This document shows, piece by piece, positions 23,826 to 31,767 of a stretch of DNA of 43,003 nucleotides (the first letter of the stretch is position 1; each line of letters starts with the position of its first letter). The position numbers and the translations under genes are program-made. The stretch covers positions 1 to 43,003 of the forward strand of contig CANQHX010000007.1 of NCBI GenBank assembly GCA_947623905.1. Direction: 5' to 3'. The stretch is from an uncultured Lachnospiraceae bacterium. GTDB taxonomy: Bacteria > Bacillota > Clostridia > Lachnospirales > Lachnospiraceae. Under the pieces are notes generated by a model. That model was not told where the DNA came from and made no database searches. It was given only the letters and a program-made list of their open reading frames with translations.

Positions 23826-25821
23826 TGAACGTACCCTCCTGTTCCTCGCCGTCGATAAACATGATCACAGTGCCTTCGTCTGTACCGGCCTTGTTTTCCA
23901 CATCAATGGTCACAGGGAAGTCGTCCTTCGTCATGCGGTCCTCATAGATGACCGTTGTGCTTTCCTCCCCGTCCACTGTCTGCCGCAGCTTCAGCGTGAT
24001 ATACGCATTGTCAAAATCCTCCGGCATATCGCTTGCCTTGATGGTAAGCTTGCCCTTCTCTCCGCCGCTGCTCTGGCCGCCTTCCTGCGGCGTATCCGCG
24101 GTGGGAATGTCTACCGTTACGTTTTCCCCCTTGTTCAGGACAAAATCAACCGTCATTCCCTCTTCGATCACACGTCCCGGCTCATAGCTCTGGCTCACCA
24201 CGCAGCCTACTCTCACATTTTCATCGGTCTTGTCGCTGATAGTGACCTGACCCACCACAAGGCCGACCCGGCCCAGAGCGGCCGCGGCCTTTTCCTGGGT
24301 CAGTCCGTAAAGATTGGGCACTTCCGCATCATCCCGCTCATGCCCTCTGCTCACCAGCAGCGTCACCACATCGTCCTTGCTGGCCCATGTGCCGGCCTCC
24401 GGAGTGGTGCTGATCACATTGCCCACATCGATCTCGTCATTATATTCATAGCCGCCCTCTTCCACCACGAGGCCGCACTCCCGCAGCGTGTTCGCGGCGT
24501 CCTCCACGGCCATGTCCCTCACATCGGGAATGGTAAAGGACGCGGGTCCGTTGCTGATCACTACCTGCACGGTAGTATGAATATCCACGATCTGTCCCTT
24601 CTCATAACTCTGGGACATGATCCTTCCCTCTTCCACGGTATCCGAGTAGTCGGTGCCGCCGGAATGGATGCCCAGATTCATGCCGTTTAAGGCTTCTTTT
24701 GCCTCCTCATACGTCTTGCCGATCAGGTCGATCATCACCCGCTGGGTCTCTGCGTCATATACTGCCTCGGTAGGCTCCGGCTGCCCGCCGCCGCCCCGCA
24801 GGTTGGTCCACAGCAGATAGCCGAAAAATACAGCCACGCCTACGATGATCAGCGCCGCGATACCGCCCAGCACTGACATAACACGGTAGATGGTGGGATT
24901 TACTTCGCTGTCCTCATCCTCTTCCCGGGAGACAGGTTCCCGGGTTTCCGGCTCCTCAGGCGCCGGATCAGCGGGTTCTTCTTTGCCGCTGTCGCCGTCC
25001 TTTGCGGTAAGAGACTGCTTCAGGTCATTGATGACCTCCGTCAGGTTCTGATACCGCATGGAAGGATCCCGCTGGGTACACTTCTTTACAATGGCAGCCA
25101 GAGCTTCCGGCACATCCGGGTTTTTCTCCCGGACATCGGGTACATCTTCTTTGATATGCTGCAGCGCCACCGACACGGTGGTCTCCCCGTCGAAGGGCAC
25201 CTGGCCGGTAAGCATCTCGTATATGGTAATGCCCAGAGAATAAATATCGCTCTTTTCATCGCTGCCCTCTCCCTTTGCCTGCTCGGGGGACGTATAGTGA
25301 ACAGAGCCCATCACCTGGCTTTCCTTTGCCTCTCCCGCGGAAGCCGCCTTGGCAATGCCGAAATCCGTCACCTTGGCCTTGCCTTCCCTGGAGATGATGA
25401 TATTCTGGGGCTTGATATCTCTGTGAATGATATGGTTGTTGTGAGCCGCCTCCATGCCCATGGACACCTGCACCGCGATGCTGATAGTCTCCTGCACCGT
25501 AAGCCTGCCCTTGCGCTCAATATATTTCTTCAGGGTAATACCCTCTACCAGCTCCATGACGATATAGTAGATGCCGTTCTCCTGCCCTACGTCATAAACG
25601 CTGACGATATTGTTGTGGATGAATCCTGCCGCCGACTGGGCCTCATCCCGGAACCGGGCGACAAAATCCTTGTTGCTGCTGAATTCCTTTTTCATCACCT
25701 TTATGGCTACAAAACGGTTCAGCTTATGGTCTTTGGCTTTGTACACGTCGGCCATGCCGCCGGTGCCTACCAGATCTATGATCTCATATCGGTCTCCGAT
25801 AAACATTCCTGTCTTTAACAT
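23812..25821 (-). CDS. pknB: Membrane Ser/Thr protein kinase with PASTA domains
   Basis: 669 residues from the ATG at 25821 (MLKTGMFIGDRYEIIDLVGT), preceded by GAGGA. The kinase domain spans about 10-275: GTGGMADVYKA loop, Lys in VAIKVMKK, HRDIKPQN, DFG, and a GSVHYTSPEQAKGEG activation region. A Glu/Pro-rich linker leads to a single membrane helix (about 325-347, MSVLGGIAALIIVGVAVFFG). Outside are three PASTA domains (about 370-560), which in PrkC/PknB-type kinases bind muropeptides and lipid II, and a last beta-rich domain of about 90 residues with no clear name. It controls cell-wall growth, dormancy exit and stress responses, together with the phosphatase encoded upstream. Confidence 0.95.
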   Translation of the reverse strand: MLKTGMFIGDRYEIIDLVGTGGMADVYKAKDHKLNRFVAIKVMKKEFSSNKDFVARFRDEAQSAAGFIHNNIVSVYDVGQENGIYYIVMELVEGITLKKYIERKGRLTVQETISIAVQVSMGMEAAHNNHIIHRDIKPQNIIISREGKAKVTDFGIAKAASAGEAKESQVMGSVHYTSPEQAKGEGSDEKSDIYSLGITIYEMLTGQVPFDGETTVSVALQHIKEDVPDVREKNPDVPEALAAIVKKCTQRDPSMRYQNLTEVINDLKQSLTAKDGDSGKEEPADPAPEEPETREPVSREEDEDSEVNPTIYRVMSVLGGIAALIIVGVAVFFGYLLWTNLRGGGGQPEPTEAVYDAETQRVMIDLIGKTYEEAKEALNGMNLGIHSGGTDYSDTVEEGRIMSQSYEKGQIVDIHTTVQVVISNGPASFTIPDVRDMAVEDAANTLRECGLVVEEGGYEYNDEIDVGNVISTTPEAGTWASKDDVVTLLVSRGHERDDAEVPNLYGLTQEKAAAALGRVGLVVGQVTISDKTDENVRVGCVVSQSYEPGRVIEEGMTVDFVLNKGENVTVDIPTADTPQEGGQSSGGEKGKLTIKASDMPEDFDNAYITLKLRQTVDGEESTTVIYEDRMTKDDFPVTIDVENKAGTDEGTVIMFIDGEEQEGTFSVQF

Positions 25822-25834
25822 ACGATCCTCATTC

Positions 25835-26572
25835 CTATATTTCCTCACCAAAAGGGTCCACCAACACTACCGTGATATTGTCCCGACCCCCGTTGGCATT
25901 GGCCGCGTCCACCAGTTTGCTCACTTTTCCCGCCATGTCAGGCTGCTGGCTGATGATGACCCGTATCTCCTCATCATCCAGCATATTGGTCAGCCCGTCG
26001 GTACACAGCAGGAGCATTTCCCCCGGCTTCAGCGGTTCTTCAAAGAAATCCGCGGCCACCACGCTGCGCACGCCCAGAGCCCTCGTAATGATATTCTTCT
26101 GGGGATGGAACCTGGCCGATTCCCGGTCCAGCTGTCCCCGCCGCACCATATCCTCCACAAGGGAATGGTCCCTGGATATCTGCCGGATCCCGTCGCCTAC
26201 CAGATACATGCGGCTGTCGCCCACATTGGCCACCATAACCTTTTTGTCCAGGATCACCGCCGCCACAAAGGTAGTGCCCATATCGCTGTAATCCACATTG
26301 CTCGCCGCCAGCTCCAGCACAGCCCGGTTGGCCTGGGAGATGGCGTCCTGCATCACTCTGGCAGGATCGTCGGTTTCCTTCGACGCCCGGATAAATTGTA
26401 CAGCCTGTTCAATGGCATTTCTGGACGCCACATCGCCGGCCTTATGTCCGCCCATGCCGTCCGCCACAAGGTACAGATTTGGCAGAGGGCCCACAGGCTT
26501 TTCCGATGTGAACAGGCAATCCTGGTTTACCGCCCGCTGTCTGCCCACATCCGTGATCGAAAAACTTTTCAT
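25835..26572 (-). CDS. stp: PP2C-type Ser/Thr phosphatase (Stp/PrpC)
   Basis: 245 residues. PPM-family metal-binding motifs are visible: RAVNQDCLF near the N-terminus, LVADGMGGHKAGDVAS, VGDSRMYLV, LLCTDGLTNML, and GGRDNITVVLV at the C-terminus. It removes phosphate from PknB and its targets. AAAGGA lies five bases before the ATG. It lies between rlmN and pknB, with 13 bp between its stop and the chosen kinase start. Confidence 0.95.
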   Translation of the reverse strand: MKSFSITDVGRQRAVNQDCLFTSEKPVGPLPNLYLVADGMGGHKAGDVASRNAIEQAVQFIRASKETDDPARVMQDAISQANRAVLELAASNVDYSDMGTTFVAAVILDKKVMVANVGDSRMYLVGDGIRQISRDHSLVEDMVRRGQLDRESARFHPQKNIITRALGVRSVVAADFFEEPLKPGEMLLLCTDGLTNMLDDEEIRVIISQQPDMAGKVSKLVDAANANGGRDNITVVLVDPFGEEI

Positions 26573-26593
26573 GGGAATCCTTTCCGCTATGTA

Positions 26594-27664
26594 TTATGAT
26601 GTCTCATACCGGCGGCGCAGCTGTCCGCACGCGCCGTCTATGTCCCGACCCATTTCTCTTCTAATAGTAACATTTATACCCAGATTTTCAAGTTTTTTTT
26701 GAAAATTCTGCACAGCCCTCCGGTCCGGCGCCTGAAAGGACCGCTCTTTTACCGGATTGACGGGGATCAGGTTCACGTGACAGTTCTGCCCCTTAAGCAG
26801 CGCGGCCAGCTCCGCGGCGTCCGCGTCCTTGTCGTTGACGCCCTTTACCAGGCTGTACTCATACGTAACGCGCCTGCCGGTGCTTTCATAGTACCGGACG
26901 CAGGCGGGTATCACCTGCTCCAGAGGATACCGATTTGTCACAGGCATCAGCTCTTTCCGCTTCTTTGTAGTGGCGCCGTGAAGGGACAGGGCAAGGGTGA
27001 TCTGCAGCTTCTCCCGGGCCAGCCGGTCGATCCCCGGCACGATCCCGCAGGTGGACAGGGTGATGTTCCGCTGGCTGATGTGCAGCCCCTTCTCGCAGGT
27101 GATCAGCCGGATGAACCGGAGCACATTGTCCAGATTGACAAGGGGCTCGCCGCTGCCCATGAGCACCACGTGGGACACCCGCCGGCCGCAGGCCTTCTGA
27201 ATGGCATACACCTGGCCCAGCATCTCTGACGCGGCCAGATCCCGGACGCAGCCTCCGATGGTAGACGCGCAGAACCGGCATCCCATGGCACATCCCACCT
27301 GAGTGGAAATGCACACGGAATTGCCGTGATGGTAAGGCATGAGCACACTCTCGATGCAGTTGCCGTCATACAGTTCCATGAGATACTTGCGGGTGCCGTC
27401 CTCCTTTGACACCTGCTCCACCACCGGTCGCACAGGCCGGACCTCCGCTTCCGCCTCCAGTCTTTTTTTCAGGCTTTCCGGCAGATCGGTCATCTTCTCA
27501 AAAGAGTCCTCCAGCTTATCGTGGAGCCAGGAAAAGATCTGGCGCCCCCGGAAGGCCGGCTGTCCCAGCTCTTTCACATATTCTTCCAGTTCTTCCGGCA
27601 GCATGGAACGGATGTCGTTATTCGATTGTCTCTCTCCGGTATGCTGTCCGGTTATCGTATCCAT
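26594..27664 (-). CDS. rlmN: Dual-specificity rRNA/tRNA methyltransferase RlmN
   Basis: 356 residues. A radical-SAM enzyme that methylates C2 of A2503 in 23S rRNA and A37 in tRNAs. The 4Fe-4S ligands are in VGCAMGCRFCAST (CxxxCxxC); the conserved MGSGEPL and NITLSTCGIVPGI follow, and the two mechanism Cys residues sit at STCG and near the C-terminus (DIDGACGQL). The N-terminal accessory domain includes PAFRGRQIFSWLHDK. It starts five bases after the rsmB stop; the first 20 residues are poorly conserved, so a later start is possible. Confidence 0.96.
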   Translation of the reverse strand: MDTITGQHTGERQSNNDIRSMLPEELEEYVKELGQPAFRGRQIFSWLHDKLEDSFEKMTDLPESLKKRLEAEAEVRPVRPVVEQVSKEDGTRKYLMELYDGNCIESVLMPYHHGNSVCISTQVGCAMGCRFCASTIGGCVRDLAASEMLGQVYAIQKACGRRVSHVVLMGSGEPLVNLDNVLRFIRLITCEKGLHISQRNITLSTCGIVPGIDRLAREKLQITLALSLHGATTKKRKELMPVTNRYPLEQVIPACVRYYESTGRRVTYEYSLVKGVNDKDADAAELAALLKGQNCHVNLIPVNPVKERSFQAPDRRAVQNFQKKLENLGINVTIRREMGRDIDGACGQLRRRYETS

Positions 27665-27669
27665 CTATT

Positions 27670-29061
27670 TTACCCATTTGTCGCCGTGCGCCTGGCGCAC
27701 CCGATAAAAAATCCGTCTGTGGGATCCTGTCCCGGCAGAAGCTGCACCCGGCCTTCTTTCATATGGCTGTGCTTCCCCTCGTCCAGGGGGAGGCGTTCTG
27801 TCAGGTTCACCGGCTCAAACTCCGGATGCCGTTTTAAAAACCACAAAAAATTATCTTCATTTTCCTGCCGGTTGACCGTACAGGTGGAGTAGACGAGCAC
27901 GCCGCCGGGGCGTACCGCCAGAGCGGCCGCCTCAAGGATCCGCCGCTGCAGTCCGGCAAGCTCCCTTTGCTGGTCCGCCGTCACATGATATTTCAGATCG
28001 GTCTTCTTATGTACCACTCCGAGGCCGGAGCAGGGCACGTCTGCCAGCACTACATCTTTTGTCCCCGCCAGAGCCTCGTCAGGCACGGCGGCGTCCCGGC
28101 AGGAAAAGGATACATGATCCATTACATTGCTGCCGTCGGGCATATGCCCCATACGCATCCGGTTCTCTTCCATTACAGGCAGCTTGGCTTCACTGATATC
28201 CCGGCCCGTTACGCTACCCTTTCCGGCAAACATAGCGGCCAGAAGCGCCTTGCCGCCGGGAGCGGCGCATACATCCAGCACGCTGTCGCCGGGCTGTATG
28301 TCCGCCGCCAGCACTGCCAGCATGGAGCCGGTATCCTGCACCTGGAACCAGCCGTCCTGAAAGGAAGCCATCCGGGGCAGGGCGTCTATCTCCTCCAGCA
28401 CCATGGCAAAGGGAATGGTCCCGTGAGGCTCTGCCTTGGCTCCTTCCGCCCACAGACGCTCCAGGCACTGGCCGCGGCTGCATTTCAGCATATTGCAGGC
28501 CGCCGTCACAGGTCCGCGGACAAGGGACGCCTCCAGCATCCTTTCCGCAGTCCCGGCGCCCCACTGGTCCATCCACTGCTCCACGATCCACCGGGGCATG
28601 GAATATTCCACAGACAACGCCTCCGCCGGATCCTTGTCCCTGTCGGGAAACGCCATCCGGGGACGGCAGCGGAGGAACCCCCGCAGCACGCCGTTCACAA
28701 AACCCTTCAGGTTGGAAAGGCCCTTTGCTCCCGCCAGGCGCACAGCCTCGCTGCACACCGCCCGGTCCGGCACGCTGTCCATATATTCCAGCTGGTATAC
28801 GGCACTGCGCAGGATGGCCCGCACCGCCGGTTTCTGGCGGCGCACCTGCACCTTCGCGCACTGGTCCAGCATATAGTCGATCCGCAGCCGGTACTGAATG
28901 GTTCCCTGGACCACTCTGGTAAAAAAAGCCCGGTCCCGCTTATCCAGATACGCGTATTTGTCCAGCACGTTCCGGATCACAATATGGCTGCCGCCCTCCT
29001 GTCTCTCCGCCTGCACCAGCGTATCCACAACAAGACGGCGGATATCCTCTTTTTTAGTCAC
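27670..29061 (-). CDS. rsmB: 16S rRNA m5C967 methyltransferase RsmB
   Basis: 463 residues from a GTG at 29061, chosen because GGAGG lies eight bases upstream; an in-frame TTG five codons earlier overlaps that RBS. The N-terminal NusB-like RNA-binding domain (about 1-135) is followed by a SAM-binding Rossmann domain with LDVCAAPGGKALLAAMF, the ADVPCSGLGVV motif IV Cys and the YSTCTVNRQENED motif VI Cys. It modifies C967 of 16S rRNA. The start overlaps the end of the metallopeptidase gene by 8 bp. Confidence 0.95.
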   Translation of the reverse strand: MTKKEDIRRLVVDTLVQAERQEGGSHIVIRNVLDKYAYLDKRDRAFFTRVVQGTIQYRLRIDYMLDQCAKVQVRRQKPAVRAILRSAVYQLEYMDSVPDRAVCSEAVRLAGAKGLSNLKGFVNGVLRGFLRCRPRMAFPDRDKDPAEALSVEYSMPRWIVEQWMDQWGAGTAERMLEASLVRGPVTAACNMLKCSRGQCLERLWAEGAKAEPHGTIPFAMVLEEIDALPRMASFQDGWFQVQDTGSMLAVLAADIQPGDSVLDVCAAPGGKALLAAMFAGKGSVTGRDISEAKLPVMEENRMRMGHMPDGSNVMDHVSFSCRDAAVPDEALAGTKDVVLADVPCSGLGVVHKKTDLKYHVTADQQRELAGLQRRILEAAALAVRPGGVLVYSTCTVNRQENEDNFLWFLKRHPEFEPVNLTERLPLDEGKHSHMKEGRVQLLPGQDPTDGFFIGCARRTATNG

Positions 29062-29821
29062 GGCGCCGGCCTCCAAATAAGATCAGCAGCCGCATCAGCT
29101 GCATGATAGAAGATGCCGCGCCGGCCACATACGTAAGCGCCGCCGCTCTGAGCACCTTCGCGGAGCCGTCCGCCTCCTGCTCCGACATGATGCCGCTGGT
29201 GCGCAGCACTTTCATCGCCCGCATGGAAGCGTTGAATTCCACCGGCAGGGTCACCACCTGGAACAGCACGGCAAGGGCAAAAGCGAAGATGCCGATGTGC
29301 ACCAGCAGGTTGGGCAGGGCGGAACTGGATATCCCAAATCCCAGAAACAGGCCGATGATGATCATGGGCCAGGAAAGCATGCTGCCGATCCGCGCCAGGG
29401 GAAATATGGCCGTGCGGAGGACAAGGGGAATATAGGCCCTGTGATGCTGGATGGCGTGGCCGCACTCGTGAGCCGCCACACCGATGGCCGCCACGGAGGT
29501 GCCGGAATACACCGGCTGGGAAAGGTTCACCGTCTTATTGGACGGATTGTAATTGTCTGTGAGGCTCCCGCCGATGGCCCTGACGGACACGTCTCCGATG
29601 CCCTCATTGCGCAGCATCATCTGTGCCACCTGGGCGCCTGTAATGCCCCGGGAGCTCATCACCTTTGAAAATCGGTTAAATGTAGATCTGACGTAAGCCG
29701 ACGCCGCCATGGTCAGTACCACACCGGCCAGCACGAGCAGATAGGTCCAGTCAAAATACAGGCCGCCCAGTCCTCTGCCGTATCCATATCCGTAGCCATA
29801 TCCATAATAGCTCAAGATCAT
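29054..29821 (-). CDS. YugP-type membrane zinc metallopeptidase
   Basis: 255 residues. Membrane helices lie at about 24-44, 135-160 and 170-195. The zinc motif HECGH is in VAAHECGHAIQHH (about 117-129), with a likely third ligand Glu in MSEQEADGSAKVLRAA. The N-terminus is an unusual Gly/Tyr run (YYGYGYGYGYGRGLGG) encoded by short GGNTAY-type repeats. Family members (DUF/PF04298) are common next to fmt and rsmB in Firmicutes; substrates are unknown. Confidence 0.88.
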   Translation of the reverse strand: MILSYYGYGYGYGYGRGLGGLYFDWTYLLVLAGVVLTMAASAYVRSTFNRFSKVMSSRGITGAQVAQMMLRNEGIGDVSVRAIGGSLTDNYNPSNKTVNLSQPVYSGTSVAAIGVAAHECGHAIQHHRAYIPLVLRTAIFPLARIGSMLSWPMIIIGLFLGFGISSSALPNLLVHIGIFAFALAVLFQVVTLPVEFNASMRAMKVLRTSGIMSEQEADGSAKVLRAAALTYVAGAASSIMQLMRLLILFGGRRRD

Positions 29822-29886
29822 TTTTGCCCGCCCCTTTCATTTCAATAAATGAGCATATAATCATATGTTTTATTTTTCATGTTTTT

Positions 29887-30213
29887 TCATCCCTGGGGAT
29901 TGTTTTTGCGCACTTCTTCCTGTGCCTTTTCGTTCTTTCGGATCTTCCCCTTCAGGTTGACCCAGAAAAACAGCGGCACCATCACGCCTACCGGGCTGAC
30001 CATGGCCAGCACCACAAAGATGCGGAACAAAGGCGCTACCCAGTCCCCCTGGGGAACAAATTTCAGCATCAGAAGCTCCCCTGTAAAGGACACTACGAGA
30101 AGGATCACGAACAGCACCGATATCTTCAGCGCCAGACGGGAACTCATCCGTATTTTTTCCTTTTCATTTTCCAGCTCATTGAGCCGCTGCTGTACCGCGT
30201 TGGAATAAGCCAT
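29887..30213 (-). CDS. Small two-helix membrane protein
   Basis: 108 residues: an N-terminal charged helix (AVQQRLNELENEKEKIR), a membrane helix at about 31-52, a second at about 62-85 (APLFRIFVVLAMVSPVGVMV), and a basic C-terminal tail. Family not recognised. It lies between fmt (28 bp) and the metallopeptidase gene in the same direction, so it belongs to the operon. An alternative is a general membrane-anchored accessory factor for the peptidase; there is no direct evidence. Confidence 0.65.
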   Translation of the reverse strand: MAYSNAVQQRLNELENEKEKIRMSSRLALKISVLFVILLVVSFTGELLMLKFVPQGDWVAPLFRIFVVLAMVSPVGVMVPLFFWVNLKGKIRKNEKAQEEVRKNNPQG

Positions 30214-30241
30214 TGCCTGTCCTCCTGTCTGAAATCCTTTG

Positions 30242-31192
30242 CTATTTCCCCAGCTGCTCGCCTGCTTTTACAGGATAGCCCCGGAGATACGCGTCGATAT
30301 CCATGATCTTTTTCCCCTCCGGCTGCAGCCGGAGAACAGACAGATATCCGTCTCCCGCAGCCACCGCCATGGTGCGCTTATCGGTATAGGCGATCTGCCC
30401 CGGCCTGTACTGTTCCGCCGTATCGGGCAGGCTGCCGGGCTCCGTCACCTTTGTCTTCCATATTTTCAGTGTTTTTCCGCCCCTGCGGGTGTAAGCGCCG
30501 GGCCAGGGATCCAGCCCCCGCACAAGCCGTTCCAGCTCCGCCGCGGGACGGTTCCAGTCCATATCGCCCATCTCCTTTGTGAGCTTTCCCACATAGGAGA
30601 CGCCTTCTGCCGGCTGGGGCGCCGGGGTGATAGTACCCTTCTCCAGTCCATCCAGCGTTTCCACCAGGAGCTCCGCTCCCACGCCGGCCAGCTTGTCGAA
30701 CTGGCTTCCCCCTGTTTCCTCCGGCGCGATCTCCACCGTGCGCTGCATGAGGATATCCCCGGTGTCCACCCCTTCATTCATCTGCTGGACCGTAACGCCG
30801 GTTTCTTTTTCTCCGTCCAGAATGGCCTGCTGTATGGGCGCCGCCCCTCTGTATCTGGGCAGCAGGGACGCGTGGACGTTGACGCACCCAAACGGGGGCA
30901 GTTCCAGCAGCGGGACCGGCAGTATCTGTCCAAATGCCACCACTGCCATCACGTCAGGCTGATAGGCCGCCAGCACGTCCATCCACTGCGCGTCCCGTAT
31001 CCGGTCCGGCTGTATCACGTCGATCCCGTGAGCCACCGCCACTTCCTTCACCGGAGAAAACTGCACCTGGTGCCCTCTGCCTTTCTGCCTGTCCGGCTGG
31101 GTCACCACCGCCGCTACGCGGTGGGAGCTGTCCAGCAGCGCTTTCAGCGTCTCCACGGCAAAATCCGGAGTGCCCATAAATATCACATTCAT
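30242..31192 (-). CDS. fmt: Methionyl-tRNA formyltransferase
   Basis: 316 residues from the ATG at 31192 (MNVIFMGTPDFAVETLKALL), with AAAGGAG about 11 bases upstream; nine in-frame codons before it are non-conserved. It formylates Met-tRNAi using 10-formyl-tetrahydrofolate. Catalytic Asn-His-Asp: NVHASLLPRYRGAAPI carries the first two and the EGVDTGDIL segment the Asp. The C-terminal OB-like domain binds tRNA. It lies next to def, whose product later removes the formyl group. Confidence 0.96.
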   Translation of the reverse strand: MNVIFMGTPDFAVETLKALLDSSHRVAAVVTQPDRQKGRGHQVQFSPVKEVAVAHGIDVIQPDRIRDAQWMDVLAAYQPDVMAVVAFGQILPVPLLELPPFGCVNVHASLLPRYRGAAPIQQAILDGEKETGVTVQQMNEGVDTGDILMQRTVEIAPEETGGSQFDKLAGVGAELLVETLDGLEKGTITPAPQPAEGVSYVGKLTKEMGDMDWNRPAAELERLVRGLDPWPGAYTRRGGKTLKIWKTKVTEPGSLPDTAEQYRPGQIAYTDKRTMAVAAGDGYLSVLRLQPEGKKIMDIDAYLRGYPVKAGEQLGK

Positions 31193-31240
31193 ACGCCGCC
31201 ATCTCCTTTCCCGCAGCATCTGCTGCCGGTCCGTTTTTCG

Positions 31241-31732
31241 TCAGTTTTCCCCTTCGGGTTCTTCTTCCTCGTCGTTCTTAGGCTCCCGCAAGGGACCTTC
31301 CGCCTTCTCCACATACATGTGCCCGTCCAGATGATCGCACTCGTGGCAGATAGCGCGGGCCAGCAGCTCTTCTCCCTCCAGTTCATAGTGTGCCCCGTCT
31401 TCCCCGGTAAATTCCACCTTTACCACATTGGGGCGGGTGACGGTGCCCACCTTCCCCGGCAGGCTCAGGCACCCTTCATCTCCGGTCTGCTCCCCGGAAG
31501 TCTCCAGGATGGACGGATTGATCATCACAAGGGGGCCGTCCCCCACATCGATCACCACGATGCGCTTCAGCACCCCTACCTGTGGAGCGGCAAGGCCCAC
31601 GCCCTGGGCTTCGTACATCGTGTCCAGCATGTCATGGATGAGCATTTTCACCCTGGGGGTGATGAGTTTTACTTCCTTACTTGTCTTTTCCAGTATGGGA
31701 TCTCCCATCTGACGGATATTGCGAATAGCCAT
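31241..31732 (-). CDS. def: Peptide deformylase
   Basis: 163 residues from the ATG at 31732 (MAIRNIRQMGDPILEKTSKE), preceded by AGAGG. All three motifs are present: GVGLAAPQVG, EGCLSLPG with the metal-binding Cys, and HECDHLDG (HExxH). It removes the N-formyl group from nascent proteins. The C-terminus is acidic (KNDEEEEPEGEN), a short extension. It lies between priA and fmt as usual. Confidence 0.96.
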   Translation of the reverse strand: MAIRNIRQMGDPILEKTSKEVKLITPRVKMLIHDMLDTMYEAQGVGLAAPQVGVLKRIVVIDVGDGPLVMINPSILETSGEQTGDEGCLSLPGKVGTVTRPNVVKVEFTGEDGAHYELEGEELLARAICHECDHLDGHMYVEKAEGPLREPKNDEEEEPEGEN

Positions 31733-31767
31733 ATTTCCTCTCTTTCGCCGCAGGCGCGGCACATTAT

